The notes beneath the pieces are model-generated. The model had not been told where the DNA came from, did not search any database, and saw only the letters and a list, made by a program, of their open reading frames with translations. From positions 248,001 through 312,000 of IMG/VR virus record IMGVR_UViG_3300023199_000204: a stretch of DNA of 64,000 nucleotides. One strand, given 5' to 3'. Source of the DNA: a virus. Made by a program: the position numbers and the translations under genes. The first letter of the stretch is position 1. The number at the start of each line of letters is the position of its first letter. Below, one piece after another: positions 15,847-24,309 of the stretch.

Positions 15847-16321
15847 AGATGATGAAGAATTTGCCATAGAAGATTGGAATGATGACGATGACCGCCTAAT
15901 TGGCGGATGGGTCACAAGAAATGTTAGTGTATCTTTACAAGATATTGTTGATTTCTTTATAGAAAGAAACATAGATCTCAATGAAGTTTATCCATATTAT
16001 GAAGAAGAAGTTAGAGTAGATGATGCTTTTATGCTAGGATATGCTGAGCCATTTTTTCATTATACGAAAGAAGAAGCTGATGAAGATTTTGAAAAAAGAG
16101 TTAAGCAATATAAGAAAGATTTAAAAAACTATAAGAAATGGTATAATGAAAATAAAGAAGAAATAAAAGCAGAAAAGGCAAGGATAAGAGAGGAAAAGAA
16201 AAGATTAAAAGAAGAAGAAAAGCAGAATAAAAAATTAGAAAAGTTAAAGAAAAAAAAAATAAATTATAAAAGAGCTTATGGAGTTAGAAAAATAGTATGT
16301 CAAATCACTGGGATCCTTTAA
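15824..16321 (+). CDS. acidic protein with C-terminal coiled coil
   Basis: About 165 residues from ATG 15824 (ATG 15785 is an upstream alternative). The start is acidic (KKEDLEDDEEF), the middle has YPYYEEEVRVDD, and the last 70 residues are a charged coiled coil (EKARIREEKKRLKEEEKQ). Similar tails occur in the 28441 gene and the 30367 pseudogene. Function unknown. Confidence 0.55.
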   Translation: MLKKEDLEDDEEFAIEDWNDDDDRLIGGWVTRNVSVSLQDIVDFFIERNIDLNEVYPYYEEEVRVDDAFMLGYAEPFFHYTKEEADEDFEKRVKQYKKDLKNYKKWYNENKEEIKAEKARIREEKKRLKEEEKQNKKLEKLKKKKINYKRAYGVRKIVCQITGIL

Positions 16322-16800
16322 AGGATATTACAATCTTTGCGTTTGAATTATCTCAAAATTCACAAGTAATGAATTTGCTAACTGATAAAGGAATTATTAA
16401 AATTCACGCTGACGGGGACTGATGTGCTTTTGCGTGGATAGAAGAATTCTCCACACCAGCACTGGGGTTCCCAGCCAAAATAATTGAAATGAAAGAGGGA
16501 ACTTATTTTGCTGGAATTAATGAAGATTATGAAGTAACTGATGTTTGTTTTTATAACTTGGAAACTGACAGAGGAACTTTCGCGATGGAATTGAGAGTAT
16601 CTCATAACGGTTATTATGGAGGCTCCCTATGTATATTAGAGGCTCCAAAAGATAATGGTTATAAAGATCTTACAGAAGAAGACAAAGTATTAATTGATGG
16701 TATGTGGTCAAAGCAAATATCTGATGAAGAATTTAATGATTTGTTGAAAAGAACAGATTGGAAAATAAAGGATAAAGAAAGTGAAAATAACGGAAGATGA
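16297..16800 (+). pseudogene. conserved-looking gene with in-frame TGA
   Basis: A single frame runs from ATG 16297 to TGA 16798-16800, interrupted only by TGA at 16420-16422. The context HADGD-stop-CAFAWIEEF would suit tryptophan. There are 126 codons after the stop in the same frame. The end overlaps the next ATG (ATGA), so TGA is also used as a real stop here. Nonsense mutation, readthrough or sequence error are all possible. Confidence 0.6.
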
Positions 16801-17042
16801 AGCTTGGGGAAATTTTAGAAGGTAAAGATTTAATAGTAAAACAATATGAGTATGTGAGAAGATAGAGTGTTTTATTTTCAATAGTTTTTAAAAGAGATGA
16901 TAAGTTTTATAGTTTTGCTTGGGATCAGTCAGCAATTAAATATCAAGATGGACAGGAGCAATTACATATTGATCATGAAGGAATGATAGGTTGTAGAGAA
17001 GTGGAACCATATGAAAAAACTATGTATAGAGTTAAAAAATGA
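16797..17042 (+). pseudogene. small gene with in-frame TAG
   Basis: The frame from ATG 16797 to TGA 17040-17042 (82 codons) contains TAG at 16863-16865 after YEYVRR, then 58 further open codons (FYSFAWDQSA, HIDHEGMIG). The function is not recognised. Confidence 0.5.
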
Positions 17043-17049
17043 ATTAAAC

Positions 17050-17123
17050 GGTCCCATAGTCTAATGGTTTATGATTTCGCTCTTTCAAAGCGAAGGTGTT
17101 GGGTTCAATTCCCACTGGGATCA
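17050..17123 (+). tRNA. tRNA-Glu(UUC)
   Basis: The acceptor GGTCCCA pairs with TGGGATC. Stem TCGCT/AGCGA closes loop CTTTCAA. The T arm is TTGGG-TTCAATT-CCCAC. Confidence 0.9.
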
Positions 17124-17129
17124 AAGGAA

Positions 17130-17305
17130 AATATTAAAGTTAAAGAAAAAAAAGAAGCAATAAAATTAAGAAAAAAAAAGGAAAATCCGTTAATTATATA
17201 TCTAAAAAATTAAAAGTAGGAAAAGGAAGCGTATCTACTTGGTGTAGAGATATTATTTTAACTGAAGAACAAAAAAGAAATCTATTAAAAAATAGTAATA
17301 AATAA
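17130..17305 (+). pseudogene. HTH N-terminal fragment between two tRNA-Glu genes
   Basis: An open frame without a normal start, ending at TAA 17303-17305. It encodes YISKKLKVGKGSVSTWCRDI followed by LTEEQ, the helix-turn-helix domain typical of the N-terminus of some phage HNH-type proteins. No nuclease part remains. It lies exactly between tRNA-Glu(UUC) and tRNA-Glu(CUC), as if the rest was replaced by the second tRNA. Confidence 0.5.
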
Positions 17306-17309
17306 AAAA

Positions 17310-17383
17310 GGCCCTATCGTCTAATTGGTTTAGGATACGGCGTTCTCAATGCTGAGATCGGAGTTCAAATCTCCGTAGGGTTA
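17310..17383 (+). tRNA. tRNA-Glu(CUC)
   Basis: The acceptor GGCCCTA pairs with TAGGGTT using two terminal G-U pairs. The anticodon loop is TTCTCAA. The T arm is CGGAG-TTCAAAT-CTCCG. Confidence 0.88.
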
Positions 17384-17396
17384 ATAAGGAAATACA

Positions 17397-17735
17397 ATGT
17401 TTTTTAATTTCTTGAATAAATTGTTTAGAAAGACTAGTCCCAATGTTAAAAAGTGTGGTATTTATTTATGTGATTATGAAATACCAAATACTTTTAATAG
17501 AAATTACTGTGATTTTCATAGGGAAAATGGATTTAATGGGGAGCCACTAGTATGTTCAGTATGTAATAAATGTGCGAGGATTAATTCAAATGGAACCAAT
17601 TATTGCGATCTCTGCTATTCATTAAAGAATAAAGAGGAAATAGTTAAAACAATTGTTAAATTATGGAATCAAAACATTAAAAACATATCATCTTGGGAAG
17701 ATATGGCGAGGATGGCAGTAGAAGAGTTTAGTTGA
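17397..17735 (+). CDS. zinc-ribbon-like protein, 112 aa
   Basis: Cysteine pairs at KKCGIYLCDYE, NYCDFH, LVCSVCNKC and NYCDLCY suggest two zinc sites. The C-terminus is helical. Function unknown. Confidence 0.6.
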   Translation: MFFNFLNKLFRKTSPNVKKCGIYLCDYEIPNTFNRNYCDFHRENGFNGEPLVCSVCNKCARINSNGTNYCDLCYSLKNKEEIVKTIVKLWNQNIKNISSWEDMARMAVEEFS

Positions 17736-17750
17736 AAGGATTTAAATTAA

Positions 17751-18166
17751 ATGTACAGAACTAATGCTTTTAAAAATGATGACAAGTCTATTGAGGATTT
17801 TATTAGGAGGGCCCTAAGGACAAATTTTAATCGCTGGGAAAGAATAGATATTCAACCAATTGGCTCATTCTTTCATCATAAAGTTTTTACACTATCTAAA
17901 ACAGAAGAGGATTCAAAAGTAAATATTTTAAGTTTTGTGTTTAGAAAATATTATACAAGACCTGGATATAAAATAATAATGTTATTGGGGGAAAGAAAGA
18001 ACCTTACTATATTTATAGAGATAAGAGAAGTAAAAATAGATTTGAAATTCCAAAGAAATTACATAAACAGATAATATCTTTTTATAATGATTTTATTAAT
18101 TGGGCTGATGAACAAAAAGAAATGAAAAGATTAAAAGAATTTGAAAAGCTATATGAGAAAATATAA
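17751..18166 (+). pseudogene. hypothetical gene with a frameshift
   Basis: The frame from ATG 17751 is coherent to about YKIIMLLGE (near 17985). A shift at the following G run then gives YYIYRDKRSKNRFEIPKKL and a helical tail to TAA 18164-18166. The continued sense quality of the second frame indicates one gene with an indel. Confidence 0.5.
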
Positions 18167-18173
18167 GGAAATA

Positions 18174-18350
18174 ATGAAAATTAAAGATGAATTTGATTTA
18201 GCTAGAGTTATTCATGATATTTTGATGGAAGATTATATTATTTGGAACACGTTTAATTTGGTGAGTAGCAAAGGTAAAGAAATATATTTAGATAAAGATG
18301 ATGTAGAGTATGTAATTACGATAAATAAAAATGTTGTTTCAAAAGTATAA
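18174..18350 (+). CDS. hypothetical protein, 58 aa
   Basis: It starts at ATG 18174 behind AAGGAAAT. A small acidic protein with no recognised family. Confidence 0.5.
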   Translation: MKIKDEFDLARVIHDILMEDYIIWNTFNLVSSKGKEIYLDKDDVEYVITINKNVVSKV

Positions 18351-18361
18351 TGTGGAGTTAA

Positions 18362-19114
18362 ATGTCTAAAAAGAGAGAAGATATAGATAAAAAGAAAGAT
18401 ATAATAATTTCTATGCTTAAATCAGGAATTTCTAAGGCAGAAGTCTGTAGATATCTTAAGTGTAAATATATAACTCTAAAATCTAGATTGGATAAATGGG
18501 GATGTAACATAAAAAATACGCATAGAAAAAGTTTCCCGAGACTCAATAATAGAAAACACGTATCTGAATATTTACATCACGACAGTAATATTAATTCTTT
18601 TAAGCTCAAAAAAAAATTATGGCAGGATGGTTATAAAGCAAAATTTTGTGAAGAGTGTGGAATATATAAATGGCGTGGAAAACCAGCACCTTTAGAGTTA
18701 GATCATACTGATGGTTACAAATTTAATAATTGTATAGAAAATTTAAAGATTCTGTGTGCAAACTGTCACGCTAAAAAATCAACTAATGGTGGGAAAAATA
18801 AAGGTACTTATAAAATTAGCTCCGTCTCTCAATTGGCAGAAGAAACGCGCTTAGACCGCGTACGGTGTGAGTTCGAATATCACCGGAGCTATAATAAAAA
18901 ATCTAAAAATAAATGTATTGATTGTAAAAAAGAAATAAAAAAAACTAGTAAAAGGTGTAAGAAATGCTTTTCTCTCAGTTCAAGAAAAATAGAATGGCCT
19001 CCTGTAGAAAAAATACTAGAAATACTAAAAGAGGAAAATTATACAAAGCTTGCTAAAAGATTAGGAGTGACTGATAACGCAATTAGAAACTATTTAAAAA
19101 GAAACAATAAATAG
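18362..19114 (+). CDS. HNH endonuclease whose reading frame contains a tRNA gene
   Basis: A 250-residue protein. Residues 1-60 form a helix-turn-helix; residues about 95-145 are an HNH core (FCEECGIYKW, LELDHTDGYKFNN, ILCANCHAKK, GGKNKG). Residues about 150-178 are translated straight through a tRNA cloverleaf. The C-terminus has CIDCKKEI, CKKC and a second HTH (YTKLAKRLGVTDNAIRNYL), typical of this nuclease family. The frame is uninterrupted across the tRNA, so the tRNA occupies the linker between two conserved parts. Confidence 0.8.
   Translation: MSKKREDIDKKKDIIISMLKSGISKAEVCRYLKCKYITLKSRLDKWGCNIKNTHRKSFPRLNNRKHVSEYLHHDSNINSFKLKKKLWQDGYKAKFCEECGIYKWRGKPAPLELDHTDGYKFNNCIENLKILCANCHAKKSTNGGKNKGTYKISSVSQLAEETRLDRVRCEFEYHRSYNKKSKNKCIDCKKEIKKTSKRCKKCFSLSSRKIEWPPVEKILEILKEENYTKLAKRLGVTDNAIRNYLKRNNK
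18820..18891 (+). tRNA. tRNA-Leu(UAG)-like, inside the HNH gene
   Basis: The acceptor AGCTCCG pairs with CGGAGCT. Stem ACGCG/CGCGT closes loop CTTAGAC, giving anticodon UAG, which reads CUA. The variable region is only about 5 nt, unlike the long arm of bacterial tRNA-Leu, so the charging identity is uncertain. Confidence 0.7.
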
Positions 19115-19205
19115 ATGGAACCAACTATAAAAAGTGGAACAGAGCTAAAAGAACAAGTTTAAAATGCTAGTATTATGATTACATAACATATTTTAAGGAA
19201 AAAAA

Positions 19206-19475
19206 ATGAAAGTTTATGTTTTAAAATGGGAAGATAATAGAAATAATAATTGGAATAAATTTAACTTATTTGAAACAAGAAAGTCAGCCAATGAAAAGGT
19301 TAGGGAATATCTTACAAATATTTATATAGAAGAGGAAATGGAAGGCTTTGACACAAATAGTCCAACGGAAGAGAAATTAAGAAAGAAGGCATCAAAAATA
19401 TCCTTAAAAGAATTAAGTAAGAAAGTTGGATGTTTATGTTATTATGAAATCATTAGAACAGAAGTCGAAAAATAG
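19206..19475 (+). CDS. hypothetical protein, 89 aa
   Basis: It is preceded by AAGGAAAA. Charged, with VYVLKWEDNR at the N-terminus. No family recognised. Confidence 0.55.
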   Translation: MKVYVLKWEDNRNNNWNKFNLFETRKSANEKVREYLTNIYIEEEMEGFDTNSPTEEKLRKKASKISLKELSKKVGCLCYYEIIRTEVEK

Positions 19476-19482
19476 GAGAGAA

Positions 19483-19881
19483 ATGGGAACTAGATCGATT
19501 ACCATTGTTAAAGAAAAAGAACTTAAAAGTAAGAATAATTATTTAGTAATGTATAGACAAATGGATGGTCATCCTGAAACTCACGGCTACGAGCTTGCCA
19601 GCTTTTTAAATGGAATGAAGATAGTAAATGGAATTCCATATGGAGAGGACACTTCTCAAATCGCCAATGGAATGGATTGTTTGGCAGCTCAGATAGTTGC
19701 TTATTTTAAAGACGGTCCTGGTAGTATATATTTATGTCCCTCAAATGAGTTACAACACGAGTGTTTTGATTATTATGTTTATTTAAACAAGGGCAACAAA
19801 ATAATGATTAAGTGTATGAGTGGAGACGAAACATTGTTTAAAGGCACGCCAAAACAATATTTAAAATGGGTAAATAAATAA
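19483..19881 (+). CDS. conserved phage-type protein (MGTRS family)
   Basis: A 132-residue protein starting MGTRSITIVKEKE, with YRQMDGHPETHGYELASFL near 22-40 and YYVYLNKGNKIMI near 94-106, a layout seen in widespread uncharacterised phage and bacterial proteins. ATG 19483 follows AGGAGAG. TAA overlaps the next start. Function unknown. Confidence 0.65.
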   Translation: MGTRSITIVKEKELKSKNNYLVMYRQMDGHPETHGYELASFLNGMKIVNGIPYGEDTSQIANGMDCLAAQIVAYFKDGPGSIYLCPSNELQHECFDYYVYLNKGNKIMIKCMSGDETLFKGTPKQYLKWVNK

Positions 19882-20090
19882 TGATAGAAGCTCTTTTTGT
19901 CGTAGAAGGTTCGCAGGCTTATAATGCTGGTGTTAGGAAAGGTGATAAAATACTTGCCTTTAATGATGTTGTTGTTAAGTCTTTAATAGATTATATAAGA
20001 GCGAAGAGAAATTCAGGCGAATATGAAACCATTCTCGTTAGTAGGTATGGAGAACAAAAGTATTTTAGATGGAAAAAGAATAGAGGGTAG
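19881..20090 (+). CDS. PDZ-like domain protein, 69 aa
   Basis: VVEGSQAYNAGVRKGDKILA followed by FND closely matches the PDZ carboxylate-binding loop region. A free-standing PDZ domain could tether a host protease or partner. Its TAG lies inside the acceptor stem of the following tRNA. Confidence 0.65.
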   Translation: MIEALFVVEGSQAYNAGVRKGDKILAFNDVVVKSLIDYIRAKRNSGEYETILVSRYGEQKYFRWKKNRG

Positions 20091-20171
20091 GCATATGTTG
20101 GTTTGATGCGACCGCCTGCTAAGCGGTTGGCTCCGTGATGGAGTCCGCGAGTTCGATTCTCGTGCCCTCTG
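20082..20171 (+). tRNA. tRNA-Ser(GCU)
   Basis: A class II tRNA with acceptor AGAGGGT/GCCCTCT, G73, stem ACCGC/GCGGT around CTGCTAA and a GGCTCC/GGAGTC variable arm. It overlaps the end of the PDZ gene by 9 bases. Confidence 0.9.
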
Positions 20172-20206
20172 CTTAAAGGAGAAAGAATGAGATTTTGAAT
20201 ATCTTG

Positions 20207-20296
20207 GGAAGATAGGTAGATATGGTTTGCTACGTCAGTTTGGAAAACTGATCTGTCTTGTAAAAGACAGTGCGGGTTCGAATCCCGTGTCTTCCG
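20207..20296 (+). tRNA. tRNA-Ser(GGA)
   Basis: A class II tRNA with acceptor GGAAGAT/GTCTTCC, G73, stem TCAGT/ACTGA around TTGGAAA and a CTGTCTT/AAGACAG variable arm. Confidence 0.9.
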
Positions 20297-20316
20297 TTGT
20301 TTAAAAGGAGAGACTT

Positions 20317-20727
20317 ATGTTTAGAAAGTTTAGAAGCATAGTTTTGATATTTTTTATTCCATTCGTTCTGATTTTTGAAGGATTACGAAAAGTTTTAAAA
20401 CATTTGAGAAGATTTCTTTCTTTACTTGGACACGAAAGAATAATTAGTCATTATAAAAGAAGCAAGTTTAATCCATATGAAGAAGCCAATAAGATGGGAT
20501 ATTATATATGCTTAGATCCTTATGAAGCAGAAAAATATATAACAATTCCATTACCAAATCCTAGTAGTATTAATGATGTTAAATCATATTGGGCTAAAAG
20601 TTTTATAGATTATCCAAAAGAAAGAGCACCTAAGGGCAAACAATGGAAACTTTTTACTGGAAAAAATGAAGGTGTTAATTTTGCTGATGGAATGCCAGAA
20701 TGGAGATTAGTTGATGAAAGTAATTAA
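20317..20727 (+). CDS. membrane-anchored hypothetical protein
   Basis: 136 residues with one N-terminal hydrophobic segment (IVLIFFIPFVLIFEGL) and a soluble remainder. It overlaps the next gene by 14 bases. Function unknown. Confidence 0.55.
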   Translation: MFRKFRSIVLIFFIPFVLIFEGLRKVLKHLRRFLSLLGHERIISHYKRSKFNPYEEANKMGYYICLDPYEAEKYITIPLPNPSSINDVKSYWAKSFIDYPKERAPKGKQWKLFTGKNEGVNFADGMPEWRLVDESN

Positions 20728-20968
20728 TTCAGGATATTTAAAATATATTCAAAACTTTTATAATTATTTGTCTAAAATAAGGGCAAAAAGTGTAGATGTT
20801 AGTGGATCAGTTTATAAAGAAATTCGAAATCATTTAGTTGATGTTTTTAATCCCTGTTCTTCATTATCGATAATCAGAAAACATTCGGACCCTACACGCA
20901 TTTTTGTTGGTCATTTAATTTTAGAAAATAATGAGGCCGCGGAGTTTTATGTTAAAAGGAAAAAATGA
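20714..20968 (+). CDS. hypothetical protein, 84 aa
   Basis: ATG 20714 follows TGGAGA. Its stop overlaps the metallophosphoesterase start (ATGA). No family recognised. Confidence 0.55.
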   Translation: MKVINSGYLKYIQNFYNYLSKIRAKSVDVSGSVYKEIRNHLVDVFNPCSSLSIIRKHSDPTRIFVGHLILENNEAAEFYVKRKK

Positions 20969-22131
20969 AATATATAATATTAAGTGATCTTCATTTAGGG
21001 CACAAAGGGATCCAGAATAATGGATTTGTATCTTTACTTTCTAATATTCCAGAGGGTGCGGATGGATATGGCAAGAGTAAGTTAGACAGTTTTTCTACAG
21101 CCATAAAAGATTTTTGTGGAGAAGATAAAGCAGTTTTGATTTTAAATGGTGATTTATTAGAGCTTTCATTAGCGACAATGAGAGATGCTCTTGACAGCTT
21201 TTTAGATGTGATTGCTACAATAAAAGACAATGTAAGTAAAATAATATTAATTGTTGGAAATCACGATCATCATATTTGGTCTTTACATTCAGAGTATAGC
21301 AGGTCATTAAATCATTTACTTTCTGGAGATTTGCCAGCAGTGGGGACGGCTTATAGGACAACGATATTTGCTGAGAAAGCACATCTTTTAGATCCGCTTA
21401 TTAAAAAACAAATTGACGAAAACATTGACTTTAAAGTATCATATCCTTCTTTACGGCTCCATTTAAATAATGGAGATGAACCAGTTTATTGTTATATTAC
21501 ACACGGTCATTTATTGAGTGGATTATATAATTTAACTTCAAGAATACTAAAACCTTTTGCTATTGGTAGAGAAACAGAATATACAATTGCCGAAGTTAAT
21601 TCTGCCTTAATTGAGTTTATGTATTGGTCAGCAGGAGAAATGGGCGATGGGATGGGAGTTGATGGGATCCTTGAGGCAATGTACACGGACTTAGAAAAGG
21701 GAAAGAGTTCTAAAATGAAGGAACTTCTTGTTAATTTATCTAATACATTGTTTCCAGATGGAGTTTTATCGTTTGTCCCAGATGTTTTGGAAAGAAAAAT
21801 ATTTAGTTGGCTAGCAGAAAAGATGTCCAAGAAACTATCAAAGGATAGAGATAAGCCCATATCCTCAGTTGATAGATACGCTTCTTTGGAAGATACTAGA
21901 AATTACGTTAATGATTGGACTAACAATGTTGTTGATTTATCACCTCCATATAAAAGAATGATTTTTGTTTCTGGTCATACGCATCGTGCTGACGAGTTTA
22001 ATATTAATGAAACTGTTAAATATTATAACACTGGATCGTGGTTATTAGAGCCAGCCCATCCTGAACCAGAGTCAAGACTCCTTTTTATAGAGGACGGAGA
22101 AGAACTGAAAATTGAGTTTAAGGTAATATAA
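20965..22131 (+). CDS. calcineurin-like metallophosphoesterase
   Basis: A 388-residue protein with the full motif set: SDLHLGH near 7-13, NGDLLEL near 61-67, VGNHDHH near 95-101, ITHGH near 178, and VSGHTHRADEF near 337-347. These ligands bind two metals that hydrolyse phosphomonoesters or diesters. A large middle insertion (about 190-330) is not recognised. Possible substrates are nucleic acid ends, cyclic nucleotides or lipid-linked phosphates; none can be chosen. It is coupled to the genes on both sides. Confidence 0.85.
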   Translation: MKYIILSDLHLGHKGIQNNGFVSLLSNIPEGADGYGKSKLDSFSTAIKDFCGEDKAVLILNGDLLELSLATMRDALDSFLDVIATIKDNVSKIILIVGNHDHHIWSLHSEYSRSLNHLLSGDLPAVGTAYRTTIFAEKAHLLDPLIKKQIDENIDFKVSYPSLRLHLNNGDEPVYCYITHGHLLSGLYNLTSRILKPFAIGRETEYTIAEVNSALIEFMYWSAGEMGDGMGVDGILEAMYTDLEKGKSSKMKELLVNLSNTLFPDGVLSFVPDVLERKIFSWLAEKMSKKLSKDRDKPISSVDRYASLEDTRNYVNDWTNNVVDLSPPYKRMIFVSGHTHRADEFNINETVKYYNTGSWLLEPAHPEPESRLLFIEDGEELKIEFKVI

Positions 22132-22132
22132 A

Positions 22133-22495
22133 ATGAACAACTTTGATTATAAAAAAGCGTTTGAGTGGATATTAAAGCACGGAGCATATATTAAACTTCC
22201 CTATAAAGAAGAACTTGATGACTGGTATAGAGAGATTGGATGTCCAACTTTAGGAATAATAAATGGAAAATATACTGTTAGATCTATTAGAAATATGTAT
22301 GGAAAGAATTTTGATTCATTGAAAGAGGCATTAGAAGAGTTTATTCCTAATTGTGATAATATAGGTGCTATACAATGCTATACTGAAAATGAGTTAGGGA
22401 TTAACTCTGAAGAAAATTGGGATGAAATGGTAGAGGCAATTAAAAAAGAAAAAGAAAAAAGAGATGCTAACAAAAGCAGAAATGATGATTGTTAG
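22133..22495 (+). CDS. hypothetical protein, 120 aa
   Basis: It starts 1 base after the phosphoesterase stop. Acidic, with a lysine-rich tail. No family recognised. Confidence 0.6.
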   Translation: MNNFDYKKAFEWILKHGAYIKLPYKEELDDWYREIGCPTLGIINGKYTVRSIRNMYGKNFDSLKEALEEFIPNCDNIGAIQCYTENELGINSEENWDEMVEAIKKEKEKRDANKSRNDDC

Positions 22496-22516
22496 GAAAT
22501 ATAATATTGGAGTAAT

Positions 22517-22876
22517 ATGGGACACTGGTGCTACGAAATAGTAGATAATTATAATGCTTTAATAGCAAGGTGCGAAGATATATTTTGGTTTTGGTTGAGC
22601 AAAAAAATGTATCTTGATATAGATGAAAAAGATTATTATTGTGCTCATATAAATATTTCTTTTGATAAAAATAATGATTTAATCAAATGTGAGTATAAAG
22701 GAAAAAGATGGGAGTTCCCATCATCTTATATAGATAATGATAAATGGATGACTGAATTAGAATTTCAAATAAAAGAAGAAAATATTGAAGAACAAATTGT
22801 AAATATTAAAAATCGCTTTGCTAATGAAAATGAAGAAAAGAAACTTTATTTAAAATTAAAAGAGAAATATGAATGA
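22517..22876 (+). CDS. hypothetical protein, 119 aa
   Basis: An aromatic N-terminus (WCYEIVDNYN, FWFWLSKKMY) and a charged helical end, preceded by TTGGAG. No family recognised. Confidence 0.6.
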   Translation: MGHWCYEIVDNYNALIARCEDIFWFWLSKKMYLDIDEKDYYCAHINISFDKNNDLIKCEYKGKRWEFPSSYIDNDKWMTELEFQIKEENIEEQIVNIKNRFANENEEKKLYLKLKEKYE

Positions 22877-22904
22877 TAGATATAAGAAAGTAAATAACAA
22901 AATA

Positions 22905-22977
22905 GGGGATGTAGTTTAGTTGGGAAAACCTCTGATTTGCGATCAGAAGAGCGTCGGTTCGAGTCCGACCATCTCCA
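22905..22977 (+). tRNA. tRNA-Ala(UGC)
   Basis: The acceptor GGGGATG pairs with CATCTCC and has the G3-U70 pair that marks tRNA-Ala. Loop TTTGCGA gives anticodon UGC, with A73. Confidence 0.88.
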
Positions 22978-23008
22978 ATAATTTCAAATTTATTAGGAGG
23001 ATAGGAAT

Positions 23009-23418
23009 ATGCGAAAAGCAAAAAGAAAAGTTTTTTAAAAATATCTGGAAAGACGACAGACGGAAAGTTAGTATATAGTGGTCTTTATGAACTTAGGAAT
23101 ACTTACGGAATTCCATTAGATATAAGTATTCCATTTATTCACGATAATGATGGAATTCCAGACTGGTTTAATATATATGAAGAGGCTTTAAAATATAACC
23201 TTCCATATGATAGATTAAGAAATAATTTAAGTGTTATAATAGTTGATCTATATAGTGAAGACATATGTAATTCAATATTATTTAAACTTGATAAAGTTAA
23301 TGAAATTGGATTAGTTAAAATAAAAGGGGCTGTAGCTCAATTGGGAGATCAACTCTCTGGCAGAGAGAAGGTTTGTGAGTTCGAGTCTCATCAGCTCCAA
23401 AAGGACGATTATGGATAA
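23009..23418 (+). pseudogene. frameshifted gene reading into tRNA-Ala
   Basis: ATG 23009 behind TAGGAGGATAGG opens MRKAKRKVF and stops at TAA 23036. At the TTTTTT run a shift gives a long coherent frame (TTDGKLVYSGLYELRNTYG, DNDGIPDWFNIYEEAL). It stays open through the whole tRNA-Ala(GGC) gene to TAA 23416-23418. The original C-terminus was probably replaced by the tRNA. Confidence 0.5.
23326..23399 (+). tRNA. tRNA-Ala(GGC)
   Basis: The acceptor GGGGCTG pairs with CAGCTCC and includes G3-U70. The stem around CTGGCAG gives anticodon GGC, with A73. It lies inside an open protein frame. Confidence 0.85.
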
Positions 23419-23659
23419 AGAAGAACTTAATAAAAAAAGAGAAAATTTAATGCTAGAAATTAGAGCTATGGAAAAGGAAATAGCATTACTTGCTTGTTAT
23501 TTTTACGATAGCCTTTCTAAAAAAGAAGCTAGAAAAAGACCAGAGCTAAAATATCTTTTATGGCAACAAGTAGATGACTTCCAAAGTACTTTAAAAGAAA
23601 TGGAAAAGCTCGATGACATAACATCTAAAAGGATACTTAATGAAAGTTTTAAACACTAA
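23411..23659 (+). CDS. hypothetical coiled-coil protein, 82 aa
   Basis: A charged helical protein preceded by AAAAGGACG. It overlaps the next gene by 20 bases. No family recognised. Confidence 0.55.
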   Translation: MDKEELNKKRENLMLEIRAMEKEIALLACYFYDSLSKKEARKRPELKYLLWQQVDDFQSTLKEMEKLDDITSKRILNESFKH

Positions 23660-23978
23660 TCAAAATACTCCCTTTAACCTTCTCCAAAGGGGAGTTGTAA
23701 AATATCTAGGAAAATTCCCACCACCTGAAAATATAAAAAAAGACAGATATAAAGCCATTTGTTTGTGGAGATACGGACTTGAACTTCAATATGTTGCTAT
23801 TAGAAAAAATGAAAATAATCCTAAATTATGGGTAGTAACCGTTGCCTCTAGAAAAAAAGATTTGGAAAAAGCAATATTTTGGGGACCAATGACACCAGAA
23901 CAAATTGTTGATATTCTTGGCGACACGATTAAAGTTCAAGAAAATTCAACAACTCAAGTTTTATCGATGCTTAAATAA
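23640..23978 (+). CDS. hypothetical protein, 112 aa
   Basis: It contains KYLGKFPPPENIKKDRYKAI near 22-41 and WVVTVASRKKDLEKA near 73-87. No domain recognised. Confidence 0.6.
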   Translation: MKVLNTNQNTPFNLLQRGVVKYLGKFPPPENIKKDRYKAICLWRYGLELQYVAIRKNENNPKLWVVTVASRKKDLEKAIFWGPMTPEQIVDILGDTIKVQENSTTQVLSMLK

Positions 23979-23988
23979 GGAGATTTTT

Positions 23989-24276
23989 ATGGGCGTTTTG
24001 TCTTGTGAAAGAAGAGGCTGTGATAATGTAATGTGTGATCATATAGTTACAGTTTCTCCTAAAGAATATTATCACACAGAAAGCAGATATATGAGCCGAT
24101 ATATTTGTGATGAATGTCTTTCATTATTTCTTGATATTAAGAATCAATTAAGTGCTAATGCTACGGAAGAAGAAGTGTGTATAGCGATAGACAACTTCTT
24201 TGATAATGGTAATTACATTTCTGGTGGAACTGGAAGCAATGTTTTTGCTGAAATTGTTAAAGTAACGAGGAGTTAA
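23989..24276 (+). CDS. zinc-binding hypothetical protein, 95 aa
   Basis: CERRGCDNVMCDH near 6-18 and ICDEC near 42-46 suggest one zinc site. ATG 23989 follows AAGGAGA. Resembles small phage proteins of unknown role. Confidence 0.6.
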   Translation: MGVLSCERRGCDNVMCDHIVTVSPKEYYHTESRYMSRYICDECLSLFLDIKNQLSANATEEEVCIAIDNFFDNGNYISGGTGSNVFAEIVKVTRS

Positions 24277-24309
24277 AAAGTAGGTAGTTTTATTAAAAAG
24301 GTGATTACA

